Below are positions 16,063 to 26,629 of a DNA stretch of 64,000 nt, one piece after another. The stretch lies in contig JAQTOA010000002.1 in the NCBI GenBank assembly GCA_028713555.1, positions 186,001 to 250,000 on the forward strand, written 5' to 3'. A program made the position numbers and the translations under genes. The stretch is from Sterolibacterium sp. (GTDB taxonomy: Bacteria; Pseudomonadota; Gammaproteobacteria; Burkholderiales; Rhodocyclaceae). The notes beneath the pieces were generated by a model that saw only the letters and a program-made list of their open reading frames with translations, had not been told where the DNA came from and did no database searches. The stretch's first letter is position 1. Every line of letters starts with the position of its first letter.

Positions 16063-17229
16063 CTAGTTGTTGGCGCGTTGTTCGAGAATTTCGACAGCCG
16101 GCAGCTTCTTGCCTTCAAGGAATTCAAGGAAGGCGCCGCCCCCGGTGGAAATGTAGCTGATGTCCTTGGCGATGCCGTATTTGGCGATAGCCGCCAGGGT
16201 ATCGCCGCCGCCGGCGATAGAGAAGGCTTTGGAGGCGGCAATGGCACGGGCCAGTGTCTCGGTGCCGTTGCCGAAGGCGGCGAATTCGAACACGCCGACC
16301 GGGCCGTTCCAGACGATGGTGCCGGCGTTGGCGGCGACCGCGGCCAGCGCCTGGGCCGTTTCCGGCCCGACATCGAGGATCATGTCGTCGTCGGCCACAG
16401 CGTCAACGCGCTTCACCGTGGCGCTAGCCGTGGCCGAGAATTCCTTGGCGCAAACCACATCGGTTGGCAACGGTACCTTGACCTTGGCCATTACCTTCTT
16501 CGCCGCGTCGATCAGATCCCGCTCGGCGAGAGACTTGCCGATGTTCTTGCCGGCGGCAAGCAGGAAGGTGTTGGCGATGCCGCCGCCGACGATCAACTGG
16601 TCGACCTTGTCGGAAAGGGCCTCGAGGATGGTCAGCTTGGTGGACACTTTGGAGCCGGCGACGATGGCCACCAGCGGGCGTGCCGGGGCGTTGAGCGCGC
16701 AGCCCAGCGCGTCGAGTTCCGCCGCCAGCAGCGGACCGGCGCAGGCGATCGGGGCATACTTGGCGATGCCCTGGGTGGTGGCTTCGGCGCGGTGGGCAGT
16801 GCCGAAAGCATCGTTGACATAGACATCGCAGAGCCTGGCCATTTTCTGCGCAAGCTCGTCGTTGTTCTTTTTCTCGCCTTTGTTGACACGGCAATTTTCC
16901 AGCAGCACCACTTCGCCGGGATTGACCTTCACGCCGTTCAGCCAATCGGCAACCAGCCTCACTTCACGCCCGAGCAATTCAGACATGCGCTTGGCAATCG
17001 GCGCCAGCGAATCTTTCGGCTTGAATTCGCCTTCGGTCGGGCGCCCCAGATGCGAGGTGACCATCACCGCCGCCCCGGCCTTCAACGCCAACTCGATGGC
17101 CGGCATGGAAGAACGGATGCGCGTGTCCTCGGTGATGTTGCCGGCATCGTCCTGCGGCACGTTCAGGTCGGCGCGGATAAAAACGCGCTTCCCCTTGAGA
17201 TCGAGATCGGTGAGGCGTTTGAAGTTCAT
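16063..17229 (-). CDS. pgk: Phosphoglycerate kinase
   Basis: The 388-residue monomeric enzyme transfers phosphate between 1,3-bisphosphoglycerate and ADP. Seen are [13 protein letters not shown], the substrate-binding [28 protein letters not shown], the hinge and nucleotide-site segments [13 protein letters not shown] and [10 protein letters not shown], and the C-terminal [18 protein letters not shown]. All are family-typical and complete. It lies 18 bp downstream of gapA within the carbon operon. Confidence 0.97.
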   Translation of the reverse strand: MNFKRLTDLDLKGKRVFIRADLNVPQDDAGNITEDTRIRSSMPAIELALKAGAAVMVTSHLGRPTEGEFKPKDSLAPIAKRMSELLGREVRLVADWLNGVKVNPGEVVLLENCRVNKGEKKNNDELAQKMARLCDVYVNDAFGTAHRAEATTQGIAKYAPIACAGPLLAAELDALGCALNAPARPLVAIVAGSKVSTKLTILEALSDKVDQLIVGGGIANTFLLAAGKNIGKSLAERDLIDAAKKVMAKVKVPLPTDVVCAKEFSATASATVKRVDAVADDDMILDVGPETAQALAAVAANAGTIVWNGPVGVFEFAAFGNGTETLARAIAASKAFSIAGGGDTLAAIAKYGIAKDISYISTGGGAFLEFLEGKKLPAVEILEQRANN

Positions 17230-17247
17230 GTCGAAATTATTTGACTC

Positions 17248-18264
<1,017 letters not shown>

Positions 18265-20283
18265 TTACAGTACCGACTTTACTGTTGTGGCGACATTATC
18301 CACCGTGAAACCGAATTCCTTGAACAATACACTTGCTGGCGCCGATTCGCCGAAACGGTCGAGGCCGATAACCGCACCTTCGAGTCCGACGTACTTGTAC
18401 CAACCGGCGGTGACACCCGCCTCGACAGCAACCCGCACGCTGCCTTTGGGCAGGATGCTTTGCTTGTAGACGGAATCCTGGCGGTCGAAGACATTGCTCG
18501 AAGGCATCGAGACAACGCGCACCGCGATGCCTTCTTCGGCCAGTTTGGCCTGGGCTTTCAACGCCAGGTCGACTTCCGAGCCGGTGGCGATGATGATCGC
18601 CTTGATTTGTCCTTTGGCTTCGGAAATGACATAACCGCCGCGCGCAATGTTGGCCAGCGTTGCCTCGTCGCGTTTGACGAACGGCAGGTTCTGGCGCGAC
18701 AGGGCCAGCGAGGTCGGACCATTGCGCCTTTCCACAGCGCTGATCCAGGCCACCATGGTTTCGACGGTATCGCACGGGCGCCAGACATCCATGTTGGGAA
18801 TCATGCGCAGCGTGGCGATCTGCTCCACCGGCTGGTGGGTCGGACCGTCTTCGCCGAGGCCGATCGAGTCGTGGGTGAATACGTAAATCACGCGCTGCTT
18901 CATCAGCGCCGACATGCGCAAGGCGTTGCGGGCATATTCCGAGAACATCAGGAAAGTGCCGCCAAAGGGCAGGATGCCGCCATGCAGCGCCATGCCGTTC
19001 ATGATGTGAGCCATGCCGAATTCGCGCACGCCATAGGAAATGTAGTTGCCCGGAGTCTTGCCAGAGACATGCTTGCAACCGGCCCAGTCGGTCAGATTGG
19101 ATCCGGTCAGATCAGCCGAACCACCGACGAATTCGGGCAGCGCCGGGGCCAAGGCATTGATGGCGATCTGCGAGGCTTTGCGCGTGGCGACGGTTTCGGC
19201 CTTGGCATTGACATCGGCGAGGACTTTCCTGGCATGCGCGGTCCAGTTGGCCGGCAACTCGTTGGCTATGCGGCGCTTGAACTCGGCGGCGAGATCGGGA
19301 TAAGCCTTGGCGTAGCGCGCGAATTTCTGGTTCCAGTCGGTTTCCTGTTCGGCACCCTTTTTTCTCGCATCCCATGCATCATAGACTTCCCGGGGAATCT
19401 CGAAGGGGGGGGAATGCCAGCCGATGTGAGGGCGCGTGGCGGCGATTTCGGCGGCACCCAAGGGAGAACCGTGCACGTCGTGGGTACCGGCCTTGTTGGG
19501 ACTGCCGGCGCCAATCACGGTCTTGCAGCAGATCAGCGAGGGCTTATCGGTGACGGCCTTGGCGGCATTGATGGCGGCGTGCAGGGCCTCGGGGTCATGA
19601 CCATCGACATTGGCCACCACATGCCAGCCGTAAGCCTCGAAGCGCTTAGGTGTATCGTCGGTAAACCAGCCCTCGACATGGCCGTCGATGGAAATGCCGT
19701 TGTCGTCCCAGAACGCGGTCAGCTTGCCCAGCCCCCAAGTGCCAGCAAGCGCGCAGGCTTCGTGGGAAATGCCTTCCATCAAACAACCGTCGCCAAGGAA
19801 GACCCAGGTGTGATGATCGACGATGTCGTGACCTGGACGGTTGAATTCATTGGCCAGCAGCTTTTCGGTCATGGCCATGCCGACGGCGTTGGCGATGCCT
19901 TGGCCGAGCGGGCCGGTGGTAGTCTCGACACCGGGGGTATAACCGTATTCGGGATGGCCGGGCGTCTTGCTGTGCAACTGGCGGAATTGTTTGAGGTCGT
20001 CGATCGACAGGTCGTAGCCGCTCAAATGCAACAAGGCATACAGCAGCATCGAGCCGTGGCCGTTGGAAAGCACGAAACGGTCGCGGTCCGGCCACTTGGG
20101 GTTAGCCGGATTGTGGCGCAAGTGGTGGTTCCACAGCACCTCGGCGATTTCCGCCATACCCATCGGCGCGCCGGGATGGCCGGAATTGGCCTTTTGCACG
20201 GCGTCCATGGCAAGTGCGCGGATGGCGCTGGTGAGATTATTGAACACGGGTGGCGCGAAATCGCTAAAGGTAGACGTGGACAT
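18265..20283 (-). CDS. tkt: Transketolase
   Basis: This thiamine-diphosphate enzyme of the pentose phosphate and Calvin pathways moves two-carbon ketol units. The 672-residue product shows the N-terminal [18 protein letters not shown], the ThDP motif [18 protein letters not shown], the [12 protein letters not shown] region and the glutamate-containing pyrimidine domain [20 protein letters not shown]. It is the first gene of the tkt-gapA-pgk-pyk-fba operon; the promoter must lie in the 348 bp upstream, which also holds a repeat fragment. Long open frames on the opposite strand are codon-bias shadows. Confidence 0.97.
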   Translation of the reverse strand: MSTSTFSDFAPPVFNNLTSAIRALAMDAVQKANSGHPGAPMGMAEIAEVLWNHHLRHNPANPKWPDRDRFVLSNGHGSMLLYALLHLSGYDLSIDDLKQFRQLHSKTPGHPEYGYTPGVETTTGPLGQGIANAVGMAMTEKLLANEFNRPGHDIVDHHTWVFLGDGCLMEGISHEACALAGTWGLGKLTAFWDDNGISIDGHVEGWFTDDTPKRFEAYGWHVVANVDGHDPEALHAAINAAKAVTDKPSLICCKTVIGAGSPNKAGTHDVHGSPLGAAEIAATRPHIGWHSPPFEIPREVYDAWDARKKGAEQETDWNQKFARYAKAYPDLAAEFKRRIANELPANWTAHARKVLADVNAKAETVATRKASQIAINALAPALPEFVGGSADLTGSNLTDWAGCKHVSGKTPGNYISYGVREFGMAHIMNGMALHGGILPFGGTFLMFSEYARNALRMSALMKQRVIYVFTHDSIGLGEDGPTHQPVEQIATLRMIPNMDVWRPCDTVETMVAWISAVERRNGPTSLALSRQNLPFVKRDEATLANIARGGYVISEAKGQIKAIIIATGSEVDLALKAQAKLAEEGIAVRVVSMPSSNVFDRQDSVYKQSILPKGSVRVAVEAGVTAGWYKYVGLEGAVIGLDRFGESAPASVLFKEFGFTVDNVATTVKSVL

Positions 20284-20371
20284 CTGAATTCCTACTGAAA
20301 TAGGCCATTAATGCCCAGAGTAAGCCCGTGATTATCTGCCAAACCGGGAATTTTGGGTAGATGCAATTGCT

Positions 20372-20442
20372 GGGTCTCGCCCCGGCGGGCAGCTTCCCTC
20401 GCTCCAGACCGTCAACCCGGCCAGTCGTTAAGCCCGCCATAG
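20372..20442 (-). repeat. Truncated copy of the dispersed repeat (hairpin deleted)
   Basis: gggtctcgccccggcgggc (20372-20390) is the reverse complement of 3874-3892, and cttccctcgctccagacc (20393-20410) that of a block near 3793-3810. The 63 bases between them in the first copy, including the perfect hairpin, are missing here. The following CGGCC-rich stretch also aligns imperfectly to about 20442. Confidence 0.75.
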
Positions 20443-20473
20443 ACTGCAGCCAGAATGCCCAGCACATGCCACA

Positions 20474-20581
20474 TCAGGCGCATTCCGGCACCACCTGTTG
20501 TTTGAGCATCGGCGCGGCGTCGGCGTCATCAAGGCAAACCGGCGACAGGATTGCACCACAACATTGTTCGAAGTTTTTCAT
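20474..20581 (-). CDS. Possible small protein (35 residues) downstream of the DUF3108 gene
   Basis: The ORF starts ATG at 20581 with AGAGGG six bases upstream and encodes MKNFEQCCGAILSPVCLDDA followed by DAAPMLKQQVVPECA. It has four cysteines and no hydrophobic segment. It lies 50 bp after the DUF3108 gene on the same strand and overlaps (TGATG) a second 20-codon ORF that ends in the repeat fragment. The pair may be one decayed gene interrupted by a frameshift and the repeat. No family is recognised. Confidence 0.35.
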   Translation of the reverse strand: MKNFEQCCGAILSPVCLDDADAAPMLKQQVVPECA

Positions 20582-20631
20582 CTTCCGCCCTCTTGGGTAG
20601 CGCATCCAGCAGCTGACCGGCAGTGTCCCGA

Positions 20632-21663
20632 CTATTTGCTCGGTACGGAGTCCAATGAAATCAATTGCTCAAAATGATCTCCTGATTTGTTTGAGTAGGT
20701 CATCTTGATAGGCAGGTTGTTGAAGGTGGTTGACAGCCATATCTCGACATTCTCCAAATCGGTGGAAGTTGTGACTCTTTTCAGGTGGATGCATGGAAGG
20801 ATTCGTCCATCAATTTCGAGTTCTTCCAGGCCTAAGTCCTGGATTTCGTAATGCTCCAGGTGCCTTCCCAAGGTGATTTCGGGGGAAAAGAAATTCTCCT
20901 TGGCCGCAGCGAGATAAAGTTGGTACAGGTAGGAAATCTTGTCGTATGAATTAGCGGATAAGGGCTGGATAGATGAAGCGTTGCCCCGGGACCAGAGAAG
21001 ATTGCCTTTATCCCAGGAAAAAATCGATACGGCAGGAGGATTCTCGTTCCATTGCGTGGAAAATTTCAAGGGGCGAAGCCTGTCGTCAATAATCATCCCT
21101 TGGGAGATTTCCACCAGCTTGATGGGACGCAGCAGTCCGATCAGTCCTGTGGTGCTGACGGTGCTCGATAAGGTATAGATGCCATTTTCGATAACCCACT
21201 GGTGCACGGCCTGACCCGCCAGCCAGCGCGCTTCCCCCCAATAAAACCGGTAGACCAGTTTCCCGCTTGGCGGCAGGCGTTGGGCGATCCTGTCGCTGTT
21301 CTGCGTGGGCGGCAATGCTGTCGGTGGCGTTTCCCGGAGGTCGGCAGCATTCTTTTGCGTTTCGTCCGCCGGAACAATCGAGATAACCTGCTCACGGATC
21401 GGCGCGGGCGCGGGATTCATCGCTTCCGATATCTCCTGGGGAGACAATGCCTGCTCGGCGGGAACTTGGACAATTGAGGGCAACGGCGGGCTTTCACCGG
21501 GACTTGGCGATAACTGAACTTCCAGAGGAAATGCTGAGCTGTCTGGCATGGTTGGCTGCCACCAATCAAGATGAGTCAGGTCTCCGATCAGGGCAAGATG
21601 GATCAACAGGGATGCCAGCAACGCCCAAGTAAAACGAGCCGAATAGCAATGCTTGGTCATCAT
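20632..21663 (-). CDS. DUF3108-domain protein, membrane-anchored, probably periplasmic
   Basis: The 343-residue product has one N-terminal membrane anchor (about 12-30, FTWALLASLLIHLALIG), a proline-rich linker (about 48-130) reminiscent of TonB-like spacers, and a C-terminal DUF3108 domain from about 131 (GKLVYRFYWGEARWLAG..., LLRPIKLVEISQGMIIDDRL..., DKISYLYQLYLAA). DUF3108 proteins are exported and of unknown function. Two adjacent ATGs (21663, 21660) are possible starts. It follows the glycosyltransferase gene by 23 bp, so the two probably form an operon and may share an envelope role; that link is inference. Confidence 0.82.
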   Translation of the reverse strand: MMTKHCYSARFTWALLASLLIHLALIGDLTHLDWWQPTMPDSSAFPLEVQLSPSPGESPPLPSIVQVPAEQALSPQEISEAMNPAPAPIREQVISIVPADETQKNAADLRETPPTALPPTQNSDRIAQRLPPSGKLVYRFYWGEARWLAGQAVHQWVIENGIYTLSSTVSTTGLIGLLRPIKLVEISQGMIIDDRLRPLKFSTQWNENPPAVSIFSWDKGNLLWSRGNASSIQPLSANSYDKISYLYQLYLAAAKENFFSPEITLGRHLEHYEIQDLGLEELEIDGRILPCIHLKRVTTSTDLENVEIWLSTTFNNLPIKMTYSNKSGDHFEQLISLDSVPSK

Positions 21664-21686
21664 GGGCGGGAAGCCGCGTCCTGCTG

Positions 21687-22910
21687 TCAGGCTGCCAGCG
21701 ATTGCACCCAGGCAATCTGTCTGGGCAGGCAGACGCTCTGCAAGTCATATTGCTTGCGGGCAAATTCGCGCGCATTGGCTCCTAGCCGGATGCGTTCTGC
21801 GGGGGAATCAAGCAACTCGCAGACCTGGTCCACCAATGCTTGCGGCGCAAAGAAATCTACCAGCCGTCCGGTCTCGTTGTGGTTGATTGCCTCGTGCAGC
21901 GGCTGGGTGCTGCTGGCGACGATGGCACAGCCGACACTCATGGCTTCGAGCAGGCTCCAGCTCAGCACGAACGGATAGGTTAGATAGACATGCACGGCCG
22001 ACAATTGCAACAACAGGATGAAGTGCTGATAAGGGATATGCCCCAGGAAATGCACGCGCGAAAGGTCCAGCCGGTCTTTGACTTCATCCAGGAAAATATC
22101 CTTCCACTTGCTTCCTGCTGGCGGCTGTGCGCCATAGCTGACGCCGTCGGCGCCGACGATCAGCACCCGGGCATTGGGACGACGCTTGAGAAGCTCCGGC
22201 AGCGCGCGCATGAAAATGTGATAACCACGATACGGTTCGAGGTTGCGGTTAACGAAGGTGATGATCTCATCTGCTCGGGTCAGCGTCAGCGCCTTGTTCA
22301 GTGTCAGATTGGCTGCGGGGTTGGGCGCCACTGCAACGGTATCGATGCCATCGTGCACCACGGTGATTTTCGAGCGGAACGGTTCCGGGAAAGTTGACGC
22401 CTGCCAGTGGGTGGGCGAAATTCCGGCATCGGCAATCTCGAAATGGAGCAGATTGTTGACGTTTTTCAGCCGCAGGCGGCAGATATCGCCAGCGTCCTCC
22501 GGCTTGAACTCCGGGTCAAAGTCGACATCGGCTCCGGTCGAGTGATAAAAGAATTCGCAGTAGATGCCCAGCCGCGCTTGCGGCCAGACGTCCTTGAGAA
22601 ACAGGCTCTCGCCCCAGCCGGGGTGGGCAACGATCACATCGGGAATAAAACCCTGCTGCTTGAGTCGCAAGGCGGCGCGGAACGCCAACTCTCCACGGAT
22701 CACCTTGGTTTCGATGTCCGACACCCAAGGATGCACGGTCGGACTGGTGCCGCGCGTTGGCTGGTAGGCGACCAGCCGAACACCTTGCCACTCTGCAGGC
22801 GCCTGCTTTTGCATGGTGAACGCCACCGCCTCGTGACCCAGCTTAACCAGCGCCGGCACCAGGAACTTGAATTGACCCGGGAAGTTCTGATGAACGAAAA
22901 GTATCCGCAT
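21687..22910 (-). CDS. GT4-type glycosyltransferase
   Basis: The 407-residue protein has the two-domain GT-B layout: the N-terminal Rossmann half begins MRILFVHQNFPGQFKFLVPA, and the C-terminal half has the donor-binding segment FVNRNLEPYRGYHIFMRALP and the E-x7-E-like motif SLLEAMSVGCAIVASSTQPLHEAI typical of Glycos_transf_1. It probably transfers a nucleotide-sugar residue to an envelope glycan or exported polysaccharide; the substrate cannot be read from sequence. No other polysaccharide genes are near, and the downstream partner is the DUF3108 protein. It is divergent from mutY. Confidence 0.87.
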   Translation of the reverse strand: MRILFVHQNFPGQFKFLVPALVKLGHEAVAFTMQKQAPAEWQGVRLVAYQPTRGTSPTVHPWVSDIETKVIRGELAFRAALRLKQQGFIPDVIVAHPGWGESLFLKDVWPQARLGIYCEFFYHSTGADVDFDPEFKPEDAGDICRLRLKNVNNLLHFEIADAGISPTHWQASTFPEPFRSKITVVHDGIDTVAVAPNPAANLTLNKALTLTRADEIITFVNRNLEPYRGYHIFMRALPELLKRRPNARVLIVGADGVSYGAQPPAGSKWKDIFLDEVKDRLDLSRVHFLGHIPYQHFILLLQLSAVHVYLTYPFVLSWSLLEAMSVGCAIVASSTQPLHEAINHNETGRLVDFFAPQALVDQVCELLDSPAERIRLGANAREFARKQYDLQSVCLPRQIAWVQSLAA

Positions 22911-23079
22911 TGTTGAAGTTATTGGATCCTGCCCGTGGGCAATCCTCAGCTAGAATCGATCCATTGATTTGAGTTTAGATAATGACTGCAATTATCGTCT
23001 TGCTGTTTCCTACTGTCGAGTTGATCACCTTGGTCTCCAGTCTTTCTGGTGCGATCCGGTCCATGCGAGGTGTGTCGCC

Positions 23080-24144
23080 TTGAAGCGTTCCGACAAGCTA
23101 TTCGCGCACCGGCTGATCGCTTGGCACAAGCAGCATGGCCGCCACGATCTACCTTGGCAGCAAACCACCGATCCTTACCGCATCTGGTTGTCGGAAATCA
23201 TGCTGCAGCAGACCCAGGTTGCCAGCGTCATTTCCTATTATCGACGTTTTCTGGCGCGCTACCCGAGCTTGCAGGAGTTGGCCGCCGCACCGCTGGAAGA
23301 CGTCATGAGCTTGTGGAGTGGCCTCGGCTACTATGCACGGGCACGTAATCTGCACTGCTGCGCGCGAATTCTCATCTCCCGGCATGGCGGCAAGTTTCCG
23401 GCTGAGCCAGACCTTATCGCACAGCTACCGGGCATTGGCCGCTCCACAGCCCATGCGATAGCCGTATTCAGCAACGGCGCTCGCGCCGCCATCCTCGACG
23501 GCAACGTCAAGCGCGTGTTATGTCGCGCATTCGGCATCGAGGGGTTTCCGGGAACGGCGGTAGTGGAAAAAAACTTGTGGACTTTGGCGGAATCACTGCT
23601 CCCGCGATCCGAAGTGGCAACTTACATCCAGGCACAGATGGATTTAGGCGCCACCGTCTGCACACGCAGGCAGCCGCGTTGCCTGATTTCCGCAGACAGC
23701 TGTCCGTTAACGGATATCTGTGTTGCGCGCAACTCGGGGCGCATCGCGGAACTACCGGCAAGGCGTCCGCGCAAGCTACTGCCTCAGCGTCGTATACGCC
23801 TGCTGCTGGTTGTCGACGCGGGTCGAGTCCTACTTGAACGGCGCCCGCCAAGCGGCATCTGGGGCGGCTTGCTGAGCCTGCCGGAACTTGCCGAAGGTGA
23901 CGATCCGCTGGCCTATGCAGCGTATGCGCTAAGCTGCGAGGTGACGCCTGTCATTGCCCTGCAACCGCTGAAACATAATTTCACGCATTTTCGACTGACC
24001 ATGCTGCCCCTGTCGGCTGAAGTCAAACGGTTCACGCATCTGACCGATGCTGCGAGATATTGCTGGCTGGGACGCGAAGAAATTGACGCGGCGGCACTGC
24101 CGACACCCATCCGCAAAATTCTTGAAGCTTTTTTCAGTCAATAA
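23080..24144 (+). CDS. mutY: A/G-specific adenine DNA glycosylase MutY with unusual Fe-S cysteine spacing
   Basis: MutY removes adenine mispaired with 8-oxoguanine. From a TTG start at 23080 (GAGG nine bases upstream) the product has 354 residues, near the 350 of E. coli; a start at 22969 would add 37 unrelated residues. Catalytic Glu39 (SEIMLQQTQV), the HhH motif LPGIGRSTAHAI and Asp140 (ILDGNVKRVL) are intact. The [4Fe-4S] ligands are C194, C201, C208 and C214: spacing Cx6Cx6Cx5C instead of Cx6Cx2Cx5C, from four extra residues in CLISADSC. A C-terminal NUDIX-like 8-oxoG recognition domain follows (RVLLERRPPSGIWGGLLSLP). It is convergent with rapZ. Confidence 0.93.
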   Translation: MKRSDKLFAHRLIAWHKQHGRHDLPWQQTTDPYRIWLSEIMLQQTQVASVISYYRRFLARYPSLQELAAAPLEDVMSLWSGLGYYARARNLHCCARILISRHGGKFPAEPDLIAQLPGIGRSTAHAIAVFSNGARAAILDGNVKRVLCRAFGIEGFPGTAVVEKNLWTLAESLLPRSEVATYIQAQMDLGATVCTRRQPRCLISADSCPLTDICVARNSGRIAELPARRPRKLLPQRRIRLLLVVDAGRVLLERRPPSGIWGGLLSLPELAEGDDPLAYAAYALSCEVTPVIALQPLKHNFTHFRLTMLPLSAEVKRFTHLTDAARYCWLGREEIDAAALPTPIRKILEAFFSQ

Positions 24145-24187
24145 CCAAACCAGGCATGTTTGATTTGCTGGTATGAATGCAGCGCCT

Positions 24188-25054
24188 TCATGCGGTCAGC
24201 AGCGCCCGATGGCGCACCAGCACTTGCGCCAGCGCCGGTTCGAGTTCTCTGAAGTGCCGCGCCAGGCGTTCGGCGAGATATACCGAACGATGCTGGCCGC
24301 CAGTGCAGCCCAAGGCGACACTAAGGTAGGAACGCGAATCGCGAATATAGGCGGGCAGCCAGTCTGCGATAAAACGGCGGATATCTTCGAGCATGCGCGC
24401 AACTTCGGGCTGTGCTTCGAGAAATTCGACCACTGGCGCATCACGGCCGGTTAACGAGCGCAGCAGCGGGTCATAGTGCGGATTGGGCAGGCAGCGGATA
24501 TCGAAAACCAGGTCGGCGTCGAGCGGTAAGCCGTGCTTGTAACCGAATGACTCGAACAACAGGACAAGCGTAGCGCTTGTCGACTGGGCGTTAAGCGCGA
24601 CGAAATCCCTGACGAAGGCGCGTAATGCGTTGGGGTGCAGATTGCTGGTGTCGATATGATGGCCAAGCCCGGCGATGTTCTCCAATCCCTCACGTTCGCG
24701 AACGAGCGACTCAGCCAGGGTTTGGGTTTGGTCGGTCAGCGGATGCCGCCGGCGGGTTTCCGAGAAGCGCTGGATTAATACATCGTCGCGGGCATCAAGG
24801 AAAATGAAGCGTGACTCAATGCCGCGTTTGTGCAGGTCGCGCAATTGTGCCGGCAAACCCGCGATGCTGGCACCGCCGCGCATATCCACCGCCACCGCCA
24901 CGCAAGCATATCCCTCGCCGCGCAACTGCTCCACCAACTGCGGCAACAGTGGCGCCGGCAGATTATCGACACAGTAATAGCCAGCATCCTCCAGCACGTT
25001 GAGGGCGATGCTCTTGCCGGAACCGGACAAACCGCTGATCAGAATCAATTGCAT
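24188..25054 (-). CDS. rapZ: RNase adapter protein RapZ (nucleotide-binding)
   Basis: RapZ guides RNase E to a small RNA controlling glucosamine-6-phosphate synthase in enterobacteria; in other proteobacteria the role is less clear. The 288-residue product begins MQLILISGLSGSGKSIALNV with the P-loop at 8-15, followed by YYCVDNLPAPLLPQL, FLDARDDVLIQRFSETRRRHP, DLVFDIRCLPNPHYDP and the C-terminal VALGCTGGQHRSVYLAERLA. The start at 25054 is chosen because the P-loop sits at the family-typical distance; the frame extends 18 codons further without support. It is convergent with mutY. Confidence 0.95.
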   Translation of the reverse strand: MQLILISGLSGSGKSIALNVLEDAGYYCVDNLPAPLLPQLVEQLRGEGYACVAVAVDMRGGASIAGLPAQLRDLHKRGIESRFIFLDARDDVLIQRFSETRRRHPLTDQTQTLAESLVREREGLENIAGLGHHIDTSNLHPNALRAFVRDFVALNAQSTSATLVLLFESFGYKHGLPLDADLVFDIRCLPNPHYDPLLRSLTGRDAPVVEFLEAQPEVARMLEDIRRFIADWLPAYIRDSRSYLSVALGCTGGQHRSVYLAERLARHFRELEPALAQVLVRHRALLTA

Positions 25055-25148
25055 GGATGCAAGCATAGCCAATCCCGGCCCAACTGTCATTCTTGGTGCA
25101 GTTACCATGGACGGCCGGGGGTAAAACGTGCTATGCTTCGCACCCTAC

Positions 25149-25225
25149 GCGCCCGTAGCTCAGATGGATAGAGTGCCACCCTCCGAAGGTGGAAGTCGCA
25201 CGTTCGAATCGTGTCGGGCGCGCCA
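25149..25225 (+). tRNA. tRNA-Arg (anticodon CCG)
   Basis: A 77-base gene with encoded CCA. The 7-bp acceptor stem GCGCCCG/CGGGCGC is perfect, the D-arm has GCTCAGATGGATAGAGT, the anticodon arm CCACC-CTCCGAA-GGTGG gives anticodon CCG (codon CGG), and the T-arm is CGCAC-GTTCGAAT-CGTGT with a G-T closing. A tatgct box at about 25133 may be its -10. Confidence 0.97.
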
Positions 25226-25385
25226 AATGCTTGGCCGTCTCTCCCCTTAATTGTTTCGTCTTCTGTGTTGGGGGTCGTATGATGCCTGCCCTCAGGCACG
25301 GGCGTATCAGGATGCAACGGAAAGTTGGGCAAGTCGATGCAAATGCGCTTCATCATCCAAGATGAAGTTATTGGAGAATTAACGG

Positions 25386-25598
25386 ATGTTCATCATAGTG
25401 AAGTACTTGTCGGCCCTTTTAGGCGCAATTTTTTGGTTTATTTTGATGCCAAGCTACACCTCGGGAACCATATTATTGCTTTGCCTGATCATCACCGTAG
25501 TAATTATTGTGGACGAGCGACGCAGCAACGCTCGAGCTGCTCAAAAGCGGCCAGTTAATAGCGCCAATAAGGAGCAAAACCCGACGAATAGGGGATAG
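25386..25598 (+). CDS. Small membrane protein (70 residues), unknown function
   Basis: The predicted product has two adjacent hydrophobic stretches (IIVKYLSALLGAIFWFILM and SGTILLLCLIITVVIIV) and a basic, polar tail. GGAG lies about nine bases before the ATG. It overlaps another frame (25325-25558) that is less protein-like. It is AT-richer than its neighbours and stands alone between tRNA-Arg and the patatin gene. The 160 bp between the tRNA and this ORF hold only short inverted repeats (for example cttcatc/gatgaag, 25347-25366). Confidence 0.45.
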   Translation: MFIIVKYLSALLGAIFWFILMPSYTSGTILLLCLIITVVIIVDERRSNARAAQKRPVNSANKEQNPTNRG

Positions 25599-25742
25599 CA
25601 ACAGTGAAGTCGGTTTGCCTGAGAATCATTCAAAAGTAATCGGCTAACTGCGGTTTTCGGAATCAAAGCGGTCATCCTAATCGCTCCTAGCGGGCGAATA
25701 TGGCGGGTGTCAAATTCAGTTTTTCAAGAAGCTCTCATAAGA

Positions 25743-26627
25743 ATGACTTTCCGTCTCCCATACTTGGTTTTTCTCGTTACCCTGTTGCTGGGCGCCTGTG
25801 CGACTCCGCCCACGCCGTTACCGGTTGCCACGCCGCAAACGCGGCCGGCACCCAAGATTGCCTTGGTGCTGGGCGGCGGCGCGATGCGTGGGTTTGCCCA
25901 CGTCGGCGTAATCAAGGCGCTGGAAGTCCAAGGAATTGTGCCCGACATCGTGGTTGGCACCAGCGCCGGCGCGGTAGTTGGTGCGCTGTATGCCGCCGGC
26001 CACGGCGGTTTCGAACTGCAGAGGCTGGTGTTGCAGATGGAGGAAGGACAATTTTCCGATTGGTCTCTGCCCGACCGCGGGGTGATCAAAGGCGAGGCGC
26101 TGCAGAACTTCGTCAACAATGCAGTCGGCCAGCGCCCTCTGGAAAAGCTTGGCAAACTCTTGGCGGTGGTCGCCACGGATTTGCAAAGCGGCGAGCCGGT
26201 GGTGTTCCGCAGCGGCAATACCGGCATGGCGGTACGCGCCTCAAGCAGCGTGCCGGGATTGTTCCAACCGGTCGCCATCAATGGTCGCGAGTATGTCGAT
26301 GGCGGCCTGGTCAGTCCGGTGCCGGTGCATATCGCCCGCATGCTGGGCGCGGATTTTGTCATCGCCGTCGACATTTCAGCCAAGCCGCAATATGGCAAGA
26401 CGCAAAGCACCATCGACGTACTGATGCAGACTTTCTCGATCATGGGTCAGACGATCAGCCGGCATGAACTGCCCGAAGCCGACATTGTGATTCGTCCCCA
26501 TACGCCGGAGATCAATCCGACGGATTTTCAGGGCAGGCATCTGGCAGTGCTGGAGGGGGAAAAGGCAGTCGCCGTGACACTGCCAGAATTGAAAGCCAGG
26601 TTGGCCAAGCTACGCGAAGCGCGTTAA
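25743..26627 (+). CDS. Patatin-like phospholipase, predicted lipoprotein
   Basis: The 294-residue product begins MTFRLPYLVFLVTLLLGACA: a signal peptide with lipobox LLGAC, so it is likely lipid-anchored in the envelope. The patatin domain shows the oxyanion motif GGGAMRGFAHVG, the nucleophile elbow GTSAGA and the catalytic dyad aspartate in YVDGGLVSPVPV, as in RssA/bacterial patatins that hydrolyse acyl lipids. The substrate is unknown. The ATG at 25743 puts the signal sequence at the N-terminus; a start 12 codons earlier is possible. The stop is two bases from the convergent NlpC/P60 gene. Confidence 0.9.
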   Translation: MTFRLPYLVFLVTLLLGACATPPTPLPVATPQTRPAPKIALVLGGGAMRGFAHVGVIKALEVQGIVPDIVVGTSAGAVVGALYAAGHGGFELQRLVLQMEEGQFSDWSLPDRGVIKGEALQNFVNNAVGQRPLEKLGKLLAVVATDLQSGEPVVFRSGNTGMAVRASSSVPGLFQPVAINGREYVDGGLVSPVPVHIARMLGADFVIAVDISAKPQYGKTQSTIDVLMQTFSIMGQTISRHELPEADIVIRPHTPEINPTDFQGRHLAVLEGEKAVAVTLPELKARLAKLREAR

Positions 26628-26629
26628 GC

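Larger units (their letters stand above)
20284..20631. other. 348-bp gap upstream of tkt: repeat fragment and small ORFs
   Basis: The gap holds the truncated repeat copy (20372-20442) and, on the minus strand, a 35-codon ORF at 20581-20474 directly followed, with overlapping TGATG, by a 20-codon ORF (MWHVLGILAAVYGGLNDWPG, 20474-20412) whose end is made by the repeat. The tkt promoter should lie between about 20284 and 20370; no convincing -35/-10 pair is assigned. Confidence 0.5.

Noticed and set aside
16018..17244. 408-codon open frame opposite pgk and the pyk start
   Set aside because: Antisense of conserved genes; composition typical of a shadow frame.
18460..20298. 612-codon open frame opposite tkt
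   Set aside because: It lies wholly antisense to a complete transketolase gene, shows no recognisable domain and has the Gly/Val/His-rich composition of a GC-bias shadow.
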